DNA of 64,000 nucleotides from Stenotrophomonas maltophilia (GTDB lineage: Bacteria > Pseudomonadota > Gammaproteobacteria > Xanthomonadales > Xanthomonadaceae). The notes under the pieces were generated by a model. That model saw only the letters and a program-made list of their open reading frames with translations. It was not told where the DNA came from and ran no database searches. Shown in pieces: positions 7,628 to 15,246 of this stretch. Numbering within the stretch: the stretch's first letter is position 1; every line of letters begins with the position of its first letter. A program made the position numbers and the translations under genes. The stretch is from contig NZ_CP033877.1 in NCBI RefSeq assembly GCF_006970445.1, positions 248,001 through 312,000 of the forward strand, given 5' to 3'.

Positions 7628-8479
7628 ATGATTGGTCGCATGCTGCTTTGGTGTTTGCTGCTGCCCACAAGTACGTGGGCAGCAACTCCAGTAGACGCTC
7701 AACTGCGTGAAATGGACCGGGAGATGTTGGCCGCTGGCGCTTCGGACCGAGTCGAGAAGCTGGCGGATACCTATTCGTCATGGGAGTCTTCCAGATCATC
7801 AGGGGATGGTTGCGGCAGTTTGAGCAATCTGGATCTTGAGGCCGCGTTCCGCGCCAGCTTCTACATCTCAATGTACGTTGGAGACGAGAAATGGCTTGGC
7901 AAGGTCCGATGCATTCATGCAGAACTGGGGCGGAGAGGTATTGCCACAGAGACAACGCACCGGAAAATGCACGCGGTTCTGGTGCAGGTTCGACATTTTG
8001 CTGAGGCCAATGCGCTGCGTGAGATGGCGTCATTGCGTGTAGATGAACTTCCCGAGATAGAGCGGAACGCGCCTGGCCAGCAGGGCGTTCTCCACCCTCT
8101 TGCGAGTGGAAAGCTGGAATGGCGGGGGTGGACGTACAGGCAGGGATTGGAGGTGGTCGCCTATGTCAGTCCGGCATGCGCTCCCTCGCGACGCGCGATG
8201 CACGTGATCATGAACGAACCAGAATGGACATGGATTCGATCCAGCGTGCGCTTTGTCGTGCGTCGATCTCCTGCATGGCCGCAGCCGGGTGTCAGCGAGT
8301 GGAACAGAAGCAATCCCTCTCATCCCATGTTGCTCCAAGCGGGGCCCGCGGGCTGGAAAGAACTGGATGTCCATGAAACTCCGGTATTCCATGTTTTCAG
8401 GAATGGGCAGCGCCTGCGCACCCTGACAGGATGGGCAGAGGCCAGTGCTCACCTGATGAGCCTGAAGGAGAGTTTCTGA
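7628..8479 (+). CDS. Secreted protein with a thioredoxin-like C-terminal domain
   Basis: The 283-aa protein has a signal peptide (MIGRMLLWCLLLPTSTWA). Its N-terminal 140 or so residues are unfamiliar. The C-terminal half looks like a thioredoxin fold: GLEVVAYVSPACAPSRRAM has a CxxS-type active site (CAPS), and ETPVFHVFRNGQRL has the cis-Pro loop and following strand. A CxxS site favours isomerase or reductant-binding roles over oxidation. It lies four bases after the Cys-rich secreted protein, so the two are likely co-transcribed. The function is inferred from motifs only. Confidence 0.6.
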   Translation: MIGRMLLWCLLLPTSTWAATPVDAQLREMDREMLAAGASDRVEKLADTYSSWESSRSSGDGCGSLSNLDLEAAFRASFYISMYVGDEKWLGKVRCIHAELGRRGIATETTHRKMHAVLVQVRHFAEANALREMASLRVDELPEIERNAPGQQGVLHPLASGKLEWRGWTYRQGLEVVAYVSPACAPSRRAMHVIMNEPEWTWIRSSVRFVVRRSPAWPQPGVSEWNRSNPSHPMLLQAGPAGWKELDVHETPVFHVFRNGQRLRTLTGWAEASAHLMSLKESF

Positions 8480-8505
8480 CCGCGAAGGCCCTCCGCTCTT
8501 CCCCG

Positions 8506-9417
8506 TCACACCCGCCAGGCCGGCGCGATGCCAGCCTGCAGGTGCTCGAACAGCGCGCGGATCTTGGCGGTGAAGTCGCGACGGTCGCTGACGCAGAAAT
8601 AGACATCCATCGGCTCCGGGCGCCATGCGGTGTCGGCGCCGAACACCGGCGTCAGGCGCCCATCGCGCAGGTACGGCTCGGCCACGAACGCGGCCAGCCG
8701 GGTGATGCCGGCACCGGCCGCCGCCAGCGACCCCAGCGCATCGATGTCATCGCAGACCATGCTCGGCGGCAGCGCGGCGTCCACGCGCTGGCCGTCCTTC
8801 AGCAGGCCCCAGCGCAGCGGCCGGCCATCGGTGGGGAAGCGGTGCAGCAGCCCGCGATGGCTGCCCAGTTCCGAGGGTTCCTGTGGCGTGCCATGGGCCT
8901 TCAGGTAGGTTGGCGAGGCGCAGAACACGAACGGAACACGCGCCAGCTGCCGCGCGACCACGCCATCCTCCAACTGTGCCCCGATGCGGATGCTGGCATC
9001 CACCGCTTCCGGGCCATGCTGCACGGCGCGGTCGGTCAGGCGCAGCTCCAGCTGCAGTTGCGGGTAGCGCTGCTGCAGTGAAGGCAGCAAGGGGGCAAGC
9101 ACATGGCGACCGAAGGCGCTGCTGCTGGCGATGCGCAGCGGCCCGGCTGGTTCGATGTCACCGGCAGTGACCATCGCCTGCGCGCGCGCCAGGTCGGCTT
9201 CGATGTGGCGCACCTGCGCCAGGTACAGCGCGCCGGCCTCGCTGAGGGCCAGCTGGCGCGTACTTCGATTCAGCAACCGTACGCCCAGATGCGCCTCCAG
9301 CCGGTTGATGTTCTGGCCGACTGCGGTGGCGCTGATGCCAAGGATGCGGGCCGCGGCGGCAATGCTGCCGGTCTCTGCGGTGCGGGTGAAGCTGCGGATC
9401 AGTTGCAACAGGTTCAT
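8506..9417 (-). CDS. LysR family transcriptional regulator
   Basis: The 303-aa protein has an N-terminal winged HTH (FTRTAETGSIAAAARILGIS, then INRLEAHLGVRLLNRSTRQL) and a C-terminal effector-binding domain ending in a typical FEHLQAGIAPAW tail. The subgroup with RLLNRSTRQL and a short acidic linker often controls nearby oxidoreductase genes. Here the divergent neighbour is purU. The frame continues upstream of 9417, but the HTH fixes the start at MNLLQLIRSF. The target is not identifiable. Confidence 0.9.
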   Translation of the reverse strand: MNLLQLIRSFTRTAETGSIAAAARILGISATAVGQNINRLEAHLGVRLLNRSTRQLALSEAGALYLAQVRHIEADLARAQAMVTAGDIEPAGPLRIASSSAFGRHVLAPLLPSLQQRYPQLQLELRLTDRAVQHGPEAVDASIRIGAQLEDGVVARQLARVPFVFCASPTYLKAHGTPQEPSELGSHRGLLHRFPTDGRPLRWGLLKDGQRVDAALPPSMVCDDIDALGSLAAAGAGITRLAAFVAEPYLRDGRLTPVFGADTAWRPEPMDVYFCVSDRRDFTAKIRALFEHLQAGIAPAWRV

Positions 9418-9531
9418 GACCGACCAGCTTGCCACGGGGAGTCCCAAGTATCGCTTGGGACTGAACCAAGCAGGTCGGTTGCATCGGTGACCATCGATCC
9501 ATCGGGCGGGGCACTGCCCTACACTCGGGCG

Positions 9532-10383
9532 ATGCGCCCTGATTCCATTCTTACCCTGTCCTGCCCCGACCGTACCGGCATCGTCTATCGCGTATCCGGC
9601 CTGCTGTTCGACCACGGCTGCAACATCCTCGACGCCCAGCAGTTCGGCGACGAGGAAAGCGGCCGCTTCTTCCTGCGCGTGCATTTCGACCGCGATGCCA
9701 GCCTGCCGCTGGAGACCGTGTACGCCGCCATGGCCACGCTTGCCGAAGGCTTCGGCATGGACTGGCAACTGCATGATGGCCGCCGCCGCGCACGCCTGCT
9801 GGTGCTGGTCAGCAAGCAGGGGCACTGCCTCAACGACCTGCTGTTCCGTGCCCACAGCGGCCAGCTGAAGGTCGACATCGCGGCAGTGGCGTCCAACCAC
9901 GCCGACTTCGCACCATTGGCCGCGTCCTACCAGGTGCCGTTCCACCACCTGCCGGTGACCGCCGATACGCGTGCGGTGCAGGAGCAGCAGATCATCGACC
10001 TGGTCGAGCGCGAGCGCATCGACCTGGTGGTGCTGGCGCGCTACATGCAGATCCTGTCACCCACGCTGTGCCGCGCGCTGGCCGGCCGTGCGATCAACAT
10101 CCACCACAGCTTCCTGCCCAGCTTCAAGGGCGCGCAGCCGTATCACCAGGCGCACGCGCGCGGGGTCAAGATCATCGGGGCCACCGCGCACTACGTCACC
10201 GAGGATCTGGACGAAGGCCCGATCATCGAGCAGGACGTGGCCCGCGTGGACCACGCGATGGCACCGCGCGAGCTGGTGCGGCTGGGTAGCGATACCGAAT
10301 CGCTGGTGCTGGCACGCGCGGTTCGCCGCCATGTGGAGCACCGCATCCTGCTCAACGGGCACCGAACGGTGGTGTTCCGGTAA
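9532..10383 (+). CDS. purU: Formyltetrahydrofolate deformylase
   Basis: The 283-aa enzyme hydrolyses 10-formyl-THF to formate and THF, balancing one-carbon pools and supplying formate for purine synthesis. An N-terminal ACT domain (about 1-80, SCPDRTGIVYRVSGLL) is followed by a formyltransferase-fold domain. The active-site elements are N189-x-H191 in INIHHSFLPSFKGAQPYHQA and D227 in EDLDEGPI. Length and domain order are normal for PurU. The start at 9532 is the first ATG that opens the ACT domain. Confidence 0.95.
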   Translation: MRPDSILTLSCPDRTGIVYRVSGLLFDHGCNILDAQQFGDEESGRFFLRVHFDRDASLPLETVYAAMATLAEGFGMDWQLHDGRRRARLLVLVSKQGHCLNDLLFRAHSGQLKVDIAAVASNHADFAPLAASYQVPFHHLPVTADTRAVQEQQIIDLVERERIDLVVLARYMQILSPTLCRALAGRAINIHHSFLPSFKGAQPYHQAHARGVKIIGATAHYVTEDLDEGPIIEQDVARVDHAMAPRELVRLGSDTESLVLARAVRRHVEHRILLNGHRTVVFR

Positions 10384-10399
10384 TCGCCCATCCCGCGTC

Positions 10400-10503
10400 C
10401 GCCGGGCATGGCCCGGCGCTACCACGGGTGCTATCCGGTAGTGCCGGCCGCTGGCCGGCAACTGCAGAGATCCCGAGGTTGCCGGCCAGCGGCCGGCACT
10501 ACC
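10400..10503. repeat. Cluster of three SMAG REP elements
   Basis: Three units lie downstream of purU: 10400-10423 (GCCGGGC type, inverted), 10437-10462 (GTAGTGCCGGCC type, direct) and 10478-10503 (same type, inverted). The last two form a dimer that could fold into one long hairpin. They separate the convergent genes purU and pncA. Confidence 0.85.
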
Positions 10504-10513
10504 GAATCCTGAT

Positions 10514-10585
10514 TTCATCCAATGAAAAGCCCCCGGTTCGGCCGTCCCGCGATCTGTAGGGGGCGTAGTTAGGGGGCTGGATGAA
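10514..10585. repeat. Imperfect long inverted repeat between convergent genes
   Basis: The left arm is TTCATCC, seven unpaired bases, then AGCCCCC. The right arm is GGGGGCT directly followed by GGATGAA. Together they form a 14-bp interrupted stem enclosing about 37 bases, itself GC-rich. It is unlike the SMAG palindromes. It may serve as a two-way terminator for purU and pncA. Confidence 0.5.
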
Positions 10586-10637
10586 TCGATTGTGTTGTCG
10601 TGGGCAGGAGCGCGCAAGCGGCATAAGCGACGTGCGC

Positions 10638-10662
10638 GGTAGCGCCGGGCCATGCCCGGCGG
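10638..10662. repeat. SMAG REP variant after pncA
   Basis: GTAG-headed palindrome of the CCGGGCCATGCCCGG type, the same as at 264. It ends eight bases from the pncA stop codon. Confidence 0.8.
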
Positions 10663-10669
10663 TCACGCC

Positions 10670-11296
10670 TCAGGCGATCGCGATCCCTGCCTTGCCCAGC
10701 GCTTCGCGTACCATCGCATCGTTGGCTTCGGTCACCGGCCGGGTCAGGTCCCACAGGAACTTCACCCGGAAGCCGGACTTCACCGCGTCCTGCGCGCTCC
10801 ACAGCACGCAGTAGTCGCGGGCCAGGCCGCACACGTGCACTTCGCGGATGCGGCGTTCGTGCAGCCAGCCGGCCAGGCCGGTGGCCGGGCGCTCGCCCTC
10901 GGGGCCGTGGTTCTCGCGGAAGGCGCTGTACGAATCCACCTGTTGGCGCGTGCCCTTGCGCAGGATCAGGTCGGCCGCAGTCCAGTCCACGCCCGGATGC
11001 AGGACGGCACCGGCGCTGCCCTGCACGCAGTGGTCGGGCCACAGGGTCTGCGGCTGCGCATGCAGCAGGATGGTCTCGAACGGACGCTGGCCGGGGTGCT
11101 GGCTGGCAAACGAGGCGTGGTCGGCCGGGTGCCAGTCCTGGGTCGCCACCACGGTGCGGTAGCGGTGCTGCGCCAACAGTCCGGCAATCGGTGCCACCAG
11201 CGCATCGCCCTGGTCGCAGGCCAAGGCGCCCCCGGGCATGAAGTCCGGCTGCAGGTCGATCACCAGCAGGGCGACATCGGCGGGCAGGGCGGTCAT
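10670..11296 (-). CDS. pncA: Nicotinamidase
   Basis: The 208-aa isochorismatase-like hydrolase deamidates nicotinamide to nicotinate. Visible are the catalytic Asp in LVIDLQPDFMPGGALA, the metal-binding DWHPADHASFA segment, the catalytic Lys in ILRKGTR, and the Cys in HVCGLARDYCVL. These together define PncA. It lies 55 bases after queH on the same strand, so it may share the queH transcript and its riboswitch. It opens the deamidating NAD salvage route, parallel to nadV/nadM upstream. Confidence 0.93.
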   Translation of the reverse strand: MTALPADVALLVIDLQPDFMPGGALACDQGDALVAPIAGLLAQHRYRTVVATQDWHPADHASFASQHPGQRPFETILLHAQPQTLWPDHCVQGSAGAVLHPGVDWTAADLILRKGTRQQVDSYSAFRENHGPEGERPATGLAGWLHERRIREVHVCGLARDYCVLWSAQDAVKSGFRVKFLWDLTRPVTEANDAMVREALGKAGIAIA

Positions 11297-11351
11297 GGCA
11301 GTTCCGGTACAACAGAAGGGGCGACCAGCGTGGCCGCCCCATGCCTGCACG

Positions 11352-12023
11352 TCAATCGCCCTGCGGTGTCTCAGCGTCCTGCCCGTAGTACAACAGGCCG
11401 ATCTTGATCCGCTCGCGGCCATTCTCGCGGCGATGGCGGTTGGCATCGCGCAGCGAGTACACGCAGCCGCAGTACTCCTGCTGGTAGAACTGCTCGCGCT
11501 TGCTGATCTCGATCATGCGGCTGGCACCGCCGCCCTTGCGCCAGTTGTAGTCCCAGTACTGCAGGCCTTCATAGCGCGACGCGGCACGGATGCCGCAGTC
11601 GTTGATCTGCGCCATGTTCTTCCAGCGCGAGATGCCCAGCGAAGAACTGATGGTGTCGTAACCATGTTCGTGCGCGTACAGCGCAGTACGTTCGAAACGC
11701 ATGTCGAAGCACATGGTGCAGCGGATGCCGCGTTCGGGTTCGTTCTCCATGCCGCGCGCACGGCTGAACCAGTTGTCGGTGTCGTAGTCGCAGTCGATGA
11801 ACGGGATGTCGTGCTGTTCGGCGAAGCGGATGTTCTCCTGCTTGCGCAGCTCGTATTCCTTCACCGGATGGATGTTGGGGTTGTAGAAGAAGATCGCGTA
11901 GTCGATCCCGGAGGCGGTGATCGCCTCCATCACTTCGCCGGAGCAGGGCGCGCAGCATGAATGCAGCAGCAGGCGCTTGCCATCGGCGGGCAGGGTCAGG
12001 GCAGGGCGTTGGAGTTCGGTCAT
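11352..12023 (-). CDS. queH: Epoxyqueuosine reductase QueH (cobalamin-independent type)
   Basis: The 223-aa protein performs the last step of queuosine synthesis, reducing epoxyqueuosine in tRNA. It belongs to the QueH family, the non-homologous replacement for the cobalamin-dependent QueG. Diagnostic cysteines are C23-C24 and C27 in [14 protein letters not shown]102/C105 in [11 protein letters not shown], and C185/C187 in EYCGCVYS; they fit the Fe-S and metal sites of the family. ATG 12023 lies immediately before the family N-terminus. A cobalamin riboswitch about 190 bases upstream on the same strand predicts expression when B12 is scarce. Confidence 0.95.
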   Translation of the reverse strand: MTELQRPALTLPADGKRLLLHSCCAPCSGEVMEAITASGIDYAIFFYNPNIHPVKEYELRKQENIRFAEQHDIPFIDCDYDTDNWFSRARGMENEPERGIRCTMCFDMRFERTALYAHEHGYDTISSSLGISRWKNMAQINDCGIRAASRYEGLQYWDYNWRKGGGASRMIEISKREQFYQQEYCGCVYSLRDANRHRRENGRERIKIGLLYYGQDAETPQGD

Positions 12024-12025
12024 CG

Positions 12026-12124
12026 TCAGGTACCGCATGGACCGCCGGCGACGGCGGTGGCCCATGCATCAGCGCGTGGGGAACAGGTCTGGCCGGATAC
12101 CGTGAAAAGGACGCGCGCGGCCAT
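12026..12124 (-). CDS. Possible leader peptide between riboswitch and queH
   Basis: A 32-codon frame ([19 protein letters not shown] and on) runs from ATG 12124 to a TGA two bases before the queH ATG. That spacing would allow ribosomes finishing the peptide to restart at queH. The ribosome-binding site is weak. It may be chance. Confidence 0.2.
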   Translation of the reverse strand: MAARVLFTVSGQTCSPRADAWATAVAGGPCGT

Positions 12125-12212
12125 GCTGCCTGCATGCGCAGGACAACGACGGCCCCGGCAACCTCCCCGCGGAGATTCCAGGTCGAGTCAGGGGACGGTC
12201 GTGTCCCCCGGC

Positions 12213-12414
12213 CGGGGCCGGTATTCGGGCTGATGGACACGGGCCGCAGCCCACCTACTACCCACCGCTTCCCAGGCGCGAGCCCAGTGCTGTTGGCAGG
12301 ATTCGTTTCCATTCACCGCTGCGGGGCAGCTCCGGAATGGGCGCGCGAGGCGCCTTCACCGGATTCCCGTTTAAATCCCTCCCCGCGCCGGAGCGATGGG
12401 AGGGATACCTTCGG
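12213..12414 (-). promoter_or_regulatory. Cobalamin (AdoCbl) riboswitch upstream of queH
   Basis: Read on the minus strand, the consensus blocks appear in order: a P1 strand with GGTATCC, then TTTAAACGGGAATCCGGTG, then TTCCGGAGCTGCCCCGCAGC with GGTGAAT, then a CTGGGAAGC block, and finally CAGCCCGAATACCGGCC, whose AATACC pairs back to GGTAT. The GGGAAnnCGGTG and GCTGCCCC-GC-CGGT blocks are the most conserved parts of this class, and the closing nnCCCGAAnACCnGCC element matches. Such switches turn genes off when adenosylcobalamin binds. Here the controlled gene is queH, probably with pncA. Confidence 0.92.
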
Positions 12415-12457
12415 CGTGTGCAAAGTGGACCTGTTGGTGGCGCGGGTCAAGAGCGCA

Positions 12458-12495
12458 GGGGTCAGAGCCGTTGCGCTGCAACGGGAGCCGACCCC
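12458..12495. repeat. GGGGTCAGAG-type palindromic repeat
   Basis: The unit reads GGGGTCAGAGCC, a short inner stem (GTTGC/GCAAC), then GGGAGCCGACCCC. A second unit of the same design lies inverted at 25582-25622. It follows the nadV stop closely and may end that transcript. Confidence 0.65.
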
Positions 12496-12510
12496 GGTCG
12501 GGATGCACCT

Positions 12511-13920
12511 TCAACGCCCCGCCGCCGCCCGCGTGCGGATGTCGTCCATCCGCTGATCGTGCAGCAGGCGGCCGTTCTCCCACACGGTCACCATCGCGTC
12601 TTCGAAGCCGGTCGGCAGCGTTTCGTCACCGCTGGGAGGCAATGCCACCGTATGCAGGCTGCCGTCATCCAGGCGCCGCAGCAGGCGCATGCGGCCGCGC
12701 TTGCTGGTCTTGCCCGCATCGGTGACCGGATCCTTGTAGACGTCGATCCATTCGCCCCCGACCCTCGCCGCCGAGCACTTCAGTGCGAACTTCTGCGTAT
12801 CGCGGTCCAGCCGCTGCAGCAGGGCACCGCCCATGCCGAAGGCCACATTGTCCGCGGCGTAGCCGTCATGGGTGATGCGCTGCAGGATGGCGCGGATCGT
12901 ATCCGGGTTGATGCCATCGCCCTGGATCACCCGCACGTGGTTGAGCACGCGGTAGCCCTTGCTGTTGATCGCGTGGCCGAAGGCTTCATCCAGTCGGTGC
13001 AGGCTTTCGGCCACCACCTCCACCGGGTCGCCCGAGTCCGGGCGGATGACCAGGGTGGCACCCGAGGCGATCACTTCTTCGCGCAGGGTGGTACCCCAGT
13101 GCTCGCTGATCGCGCGGTAGATGTCATAGCTGTCCGATACCACCGCCACGATCGCACCGGGCTTGCCGAACTGGCGCAGCATGTTGCGATACGCGTCCAC
13201 CTCGCGCTCGCGGCCCCAGCTGGTGATGGTGCTGTGCTCGGCGGCGGGAATCGAATAGCCGGCCATCGGCGCGTGATAGTGCGCGCGGGCCAGGCACAGG
13301 GCCGATACGGTATCGGTGCCGAGGAAGTTGACCAGATGTGCGGCACCGCCCAGCGCGGCCGATTCCAGGCTCGATACACCGCGCGCGCCGAAGTCGTGCA
13401 GCTTGAACGGCAGCTGCCCCTGCGGATCGTCGCTGGTCTGCTGCAGGAACGCGGCAATGGTCTGCCGTGCATGCCAGCTGATGGTGGCCACGGTGACCGG
13501 GTACCACACGCGCAGCAGCAGCGTTTCCAGGTACGACGGCACCCAGAACGCGGCCGGATCTGTCGATTCAATGGTCATCAGTGCCTGGTGGGTGGGCACC
13601 ACGCTGCCCTCCGGCACGGCGCGGATGCACACCGGCAGGTGGCCGCCAAGCCGGTCGACGATATCGCGCCAGCCGGCCTCGTTGAACGGTTCGCCATGGG
13701 CGGCGAATACCGCAGCAGCGTCGTCGATGTCGGCGTGGGTGACCGGCCGTGCCAGGGCGTCCTTGAGGATCGCCTGCAGGCCGAAGAACACCGTGCGATC
13801 GTGCAGGCCGCCACGTGATTCCACGTAGAAGAACGTGGCATCGGTACCCGGCGGGTACTGCAGCCAATGGCTGGCCTTGTAGCTGTCGGTGTTGAGGAGA
13901 AGATTATCGAGGTAGTGCAT
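12511..13920 (-). CDS. nadV: Nicotinamide phosphoribosyltransferase (NAMPT/NadV)
   Basis: The 469-aa enzyme makes NMN from nicotinamide and PRPP, a one-step salvage route that skips deamidation. Family features are the N-terminus NLLLNTDSYKASHWLQYPPG, the KLHDFGARGVSS loop, the conserved AEHSTITSWGRE segment with the catalytic His, the phosphate-binding VIRPDSGDP, and GMGGALLQ. Its length matches NAMPT rather than nicotinate phosphoribosyltransferase. nadM lies 64 bases upstream on the same strand and uses its product, so the two form a NAD-salvage operon. Confidence 0.95.
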   Translation of the reverse strand: MHYLDNLLLNTDSYKASHWLQYPPGTDATFFYVESRGGLHDRTVFFGLQAILKDALARPVTHADIDDAAAVFAAHGEPFNEAGWRDIVDRLGGHLPVCIRAVPEGSVVPTHQALMTIESTDPAAFWVPSYLETLLLRVWYPVTVATISWHARQTIAAFLQQTSDDPQGQLPFKLHDFGARGVSSLESAALGGAAHLVNFLGTDTVSALCLARAHYHAPMAGYSIPAAEHSTITSWGREREVDAYRNMLRQFGKPGAIVAVVSDSYDIYRAISEHWGTTLREEVIASGATLVIRPDSGDPVEVVAESLHRLDEAFGHAINSKGYRVLNHVRVIQGDGINPDTIRAILQRITHDGYAADNVAFGMGGALLQRLDRDTQKFALKCSAARVGGEWIDVYKDPVTDAGKTSKRGRMRLLRRLDDGSLHTVALPPSGDETLPTGFEDAMVTVWENGRLLHDQRMDDIRTRAAAGR

Positions 13921-13984
13921 GACGGAAGCTCCTTCGCGTCGAGTGACACCAGCGGTCTATCCGCCAGTGGGGAGGCCGGGCCTG

Positions 13985-15034
13985 TCAGCCGCGGCCGAGG
14001 AAATACTCCAGGATGTGCAGGTGGTCTTCGAACAGCTGCGGGCCCATGTCCAACGCTTCACTCACCGGTATCCAGCGCGCCTTGTCGGCGTCGTCGCCGC
14101 CGCGCACCGGCGGCAGTTCGCCGGCCGGGAATTCGAAGTGGAAGCCGTGGGTGATGGTGCGGCCGCGCTGGCTGCGGTCGGGGTGGTCGAAGACCTGCTG
14201 GCTCTTCAACGAACCCTTCAGCACCGGCAGCGGAATCTTCAGCCGGGTTTCCTCGCGCAGTTCGCGCAGGCAACTGTCGAGCAGGCTCTGTTCCTGGCCG
14301 ACGAAACCGCCGGGCAGCGCCCACAGCCCCTTGCCGGGTTCCGAACGGCGCCGCACCAGCAGCACGTGGCCCGAATGCACGACCACCGCATCGGTGGTGA
14401 CGAAGGTGGGCGCGTACGGCGCATCCTTCCAGGCTGCCTTGTACTGTTCGATGAAGCGGTACTCGGCCACCAGCTGGCCATACGCAGGCGCGCTTTTGCG
14501 GAACGCTTCGAGCATGTCGTACACCGGCGCCGGCACATTGCCACGCAGCATCAGCAGCGCACCGTGGAAGTCGACGTCGCCGGCCTCGAACAGGTAGCGC
14601 CGCAGCTCGGTGGCCGACAGGGTGGCGGTGTGCTGCACGTCCACCAGCGGCCACTGCGGGAATTCCCGCAGATAGTAGCTGGAGGCATCCTTGTCCATGC
14701 CGATCAGGCCCACCTTGGCATCGGCAGCGGCGCCATCGTTGCGCAGGGCTTCGGCCACCTGGCGTTGTACGTTGGCGATCCACTGCGCTTCGTTGTACAG
14801 GTGGTCGCGCAGGGGCCGGATCAGCAGGCGGTCGGTGTGGCCATCGAGGGCAGCCTGGATCATCACGGCGCGTTCGGCCACGGTCCAGGGATTGCGGAGG
14901 CTGCGGGGAGTATCGGCAGAGCCGACCAGGAAGATCAGCTTGCGGGCCCGGCTCAGGGCCAGGCGGGCAACGGCGGCGTGGCCGTTGTGGAAGGGCTCGA
15001 ATCGCCCGATGAAGACGAGATAGTCGAATTCCAT
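13985..15034 (-). CDS. nadM: Bifunctional NMN adenylyltransferase / Nudix hydrolase
   Basis: The 349-aa fusion begins with a nucleotidyltransferase domain (about 1-180) carrying GRFEPFHNGH at 10-19 and the later SATELRR motif. It forms NAD from NMN and ATP. The second domain (about 205-345) is a Nudix hydrolase whose box spans 242-264 (GGFVGQEQSLLDSCLRELRE and following EE). Fusions of this kind cleave ADP-ribose or related compounds beside NAD synthesis. nadV follows 64 bases downstream. ATG 15034 directly begins the first beta strand, with TGAGGGA upstream. Confidence 0.95.
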   Translation of the reverse strand: MEFDYLVFIGRFEPFHNGHAAVARLALSRARKLIFLVGSADTPRSLRNPWTVAERAVMIQAALDGHTDRLLIRPLRDHLYNEAQWIANVQRQVAEALRNDGAAADAKVGLIGMDKDASSYYLREFPQWPLVDVQHTATLSATELRRYLFEAGDVDFHGALLMLRGNVPAPVYDMLEAFRKSAPAYGQLVAEYRFIEQYKAAWKDAPYAPTFVTTDAVVVHSGHVLLVRRRSEPGKGLWALPGGFVGQEQSLLDSCLRELREETRLKIPLPVLKGSLKSQQVFDHPDRSQRGRTITHGFHFEFPAGELPPVRGGDDADKARWIPVSEALDMGPQLFEDHLHILEYFLGRG

Positions 15035-15246
15035 GAGAATCCCTCATGTTGTTTTGGCAGCCGCGGGTCTGTCCCTTGGCTTGCTGCAGATGCTACGCCG
15101 ATGGCAGGGCGGGTCAAGCCTGCAGGCAGGCCATCGGCTGAACGCCGGAGATTCCTGCCGGGACTGCGGTGGTGTTCTCAGGCCCTGAGAAGCCTCTGCG
15201 CCATACTGGCACCCACGCGGCGGACGGCATGCTCGGGGGCAAGACA

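Larger units (their letters stand above)
12024..12510 (-). other. queH leader region
   Basis: This 487-base stretch without a sure gene holds three things: a GGGGTCAGAG-type palindrome close after the nadV stop (12458-12495), the cobalamin riboswitch (about 12213-12414), and a GC-rich expression platform (12024-12212). The platform includes a GGGGAC/GTCCCC hairpin at about 12191-12208. Confidence 0.7.
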
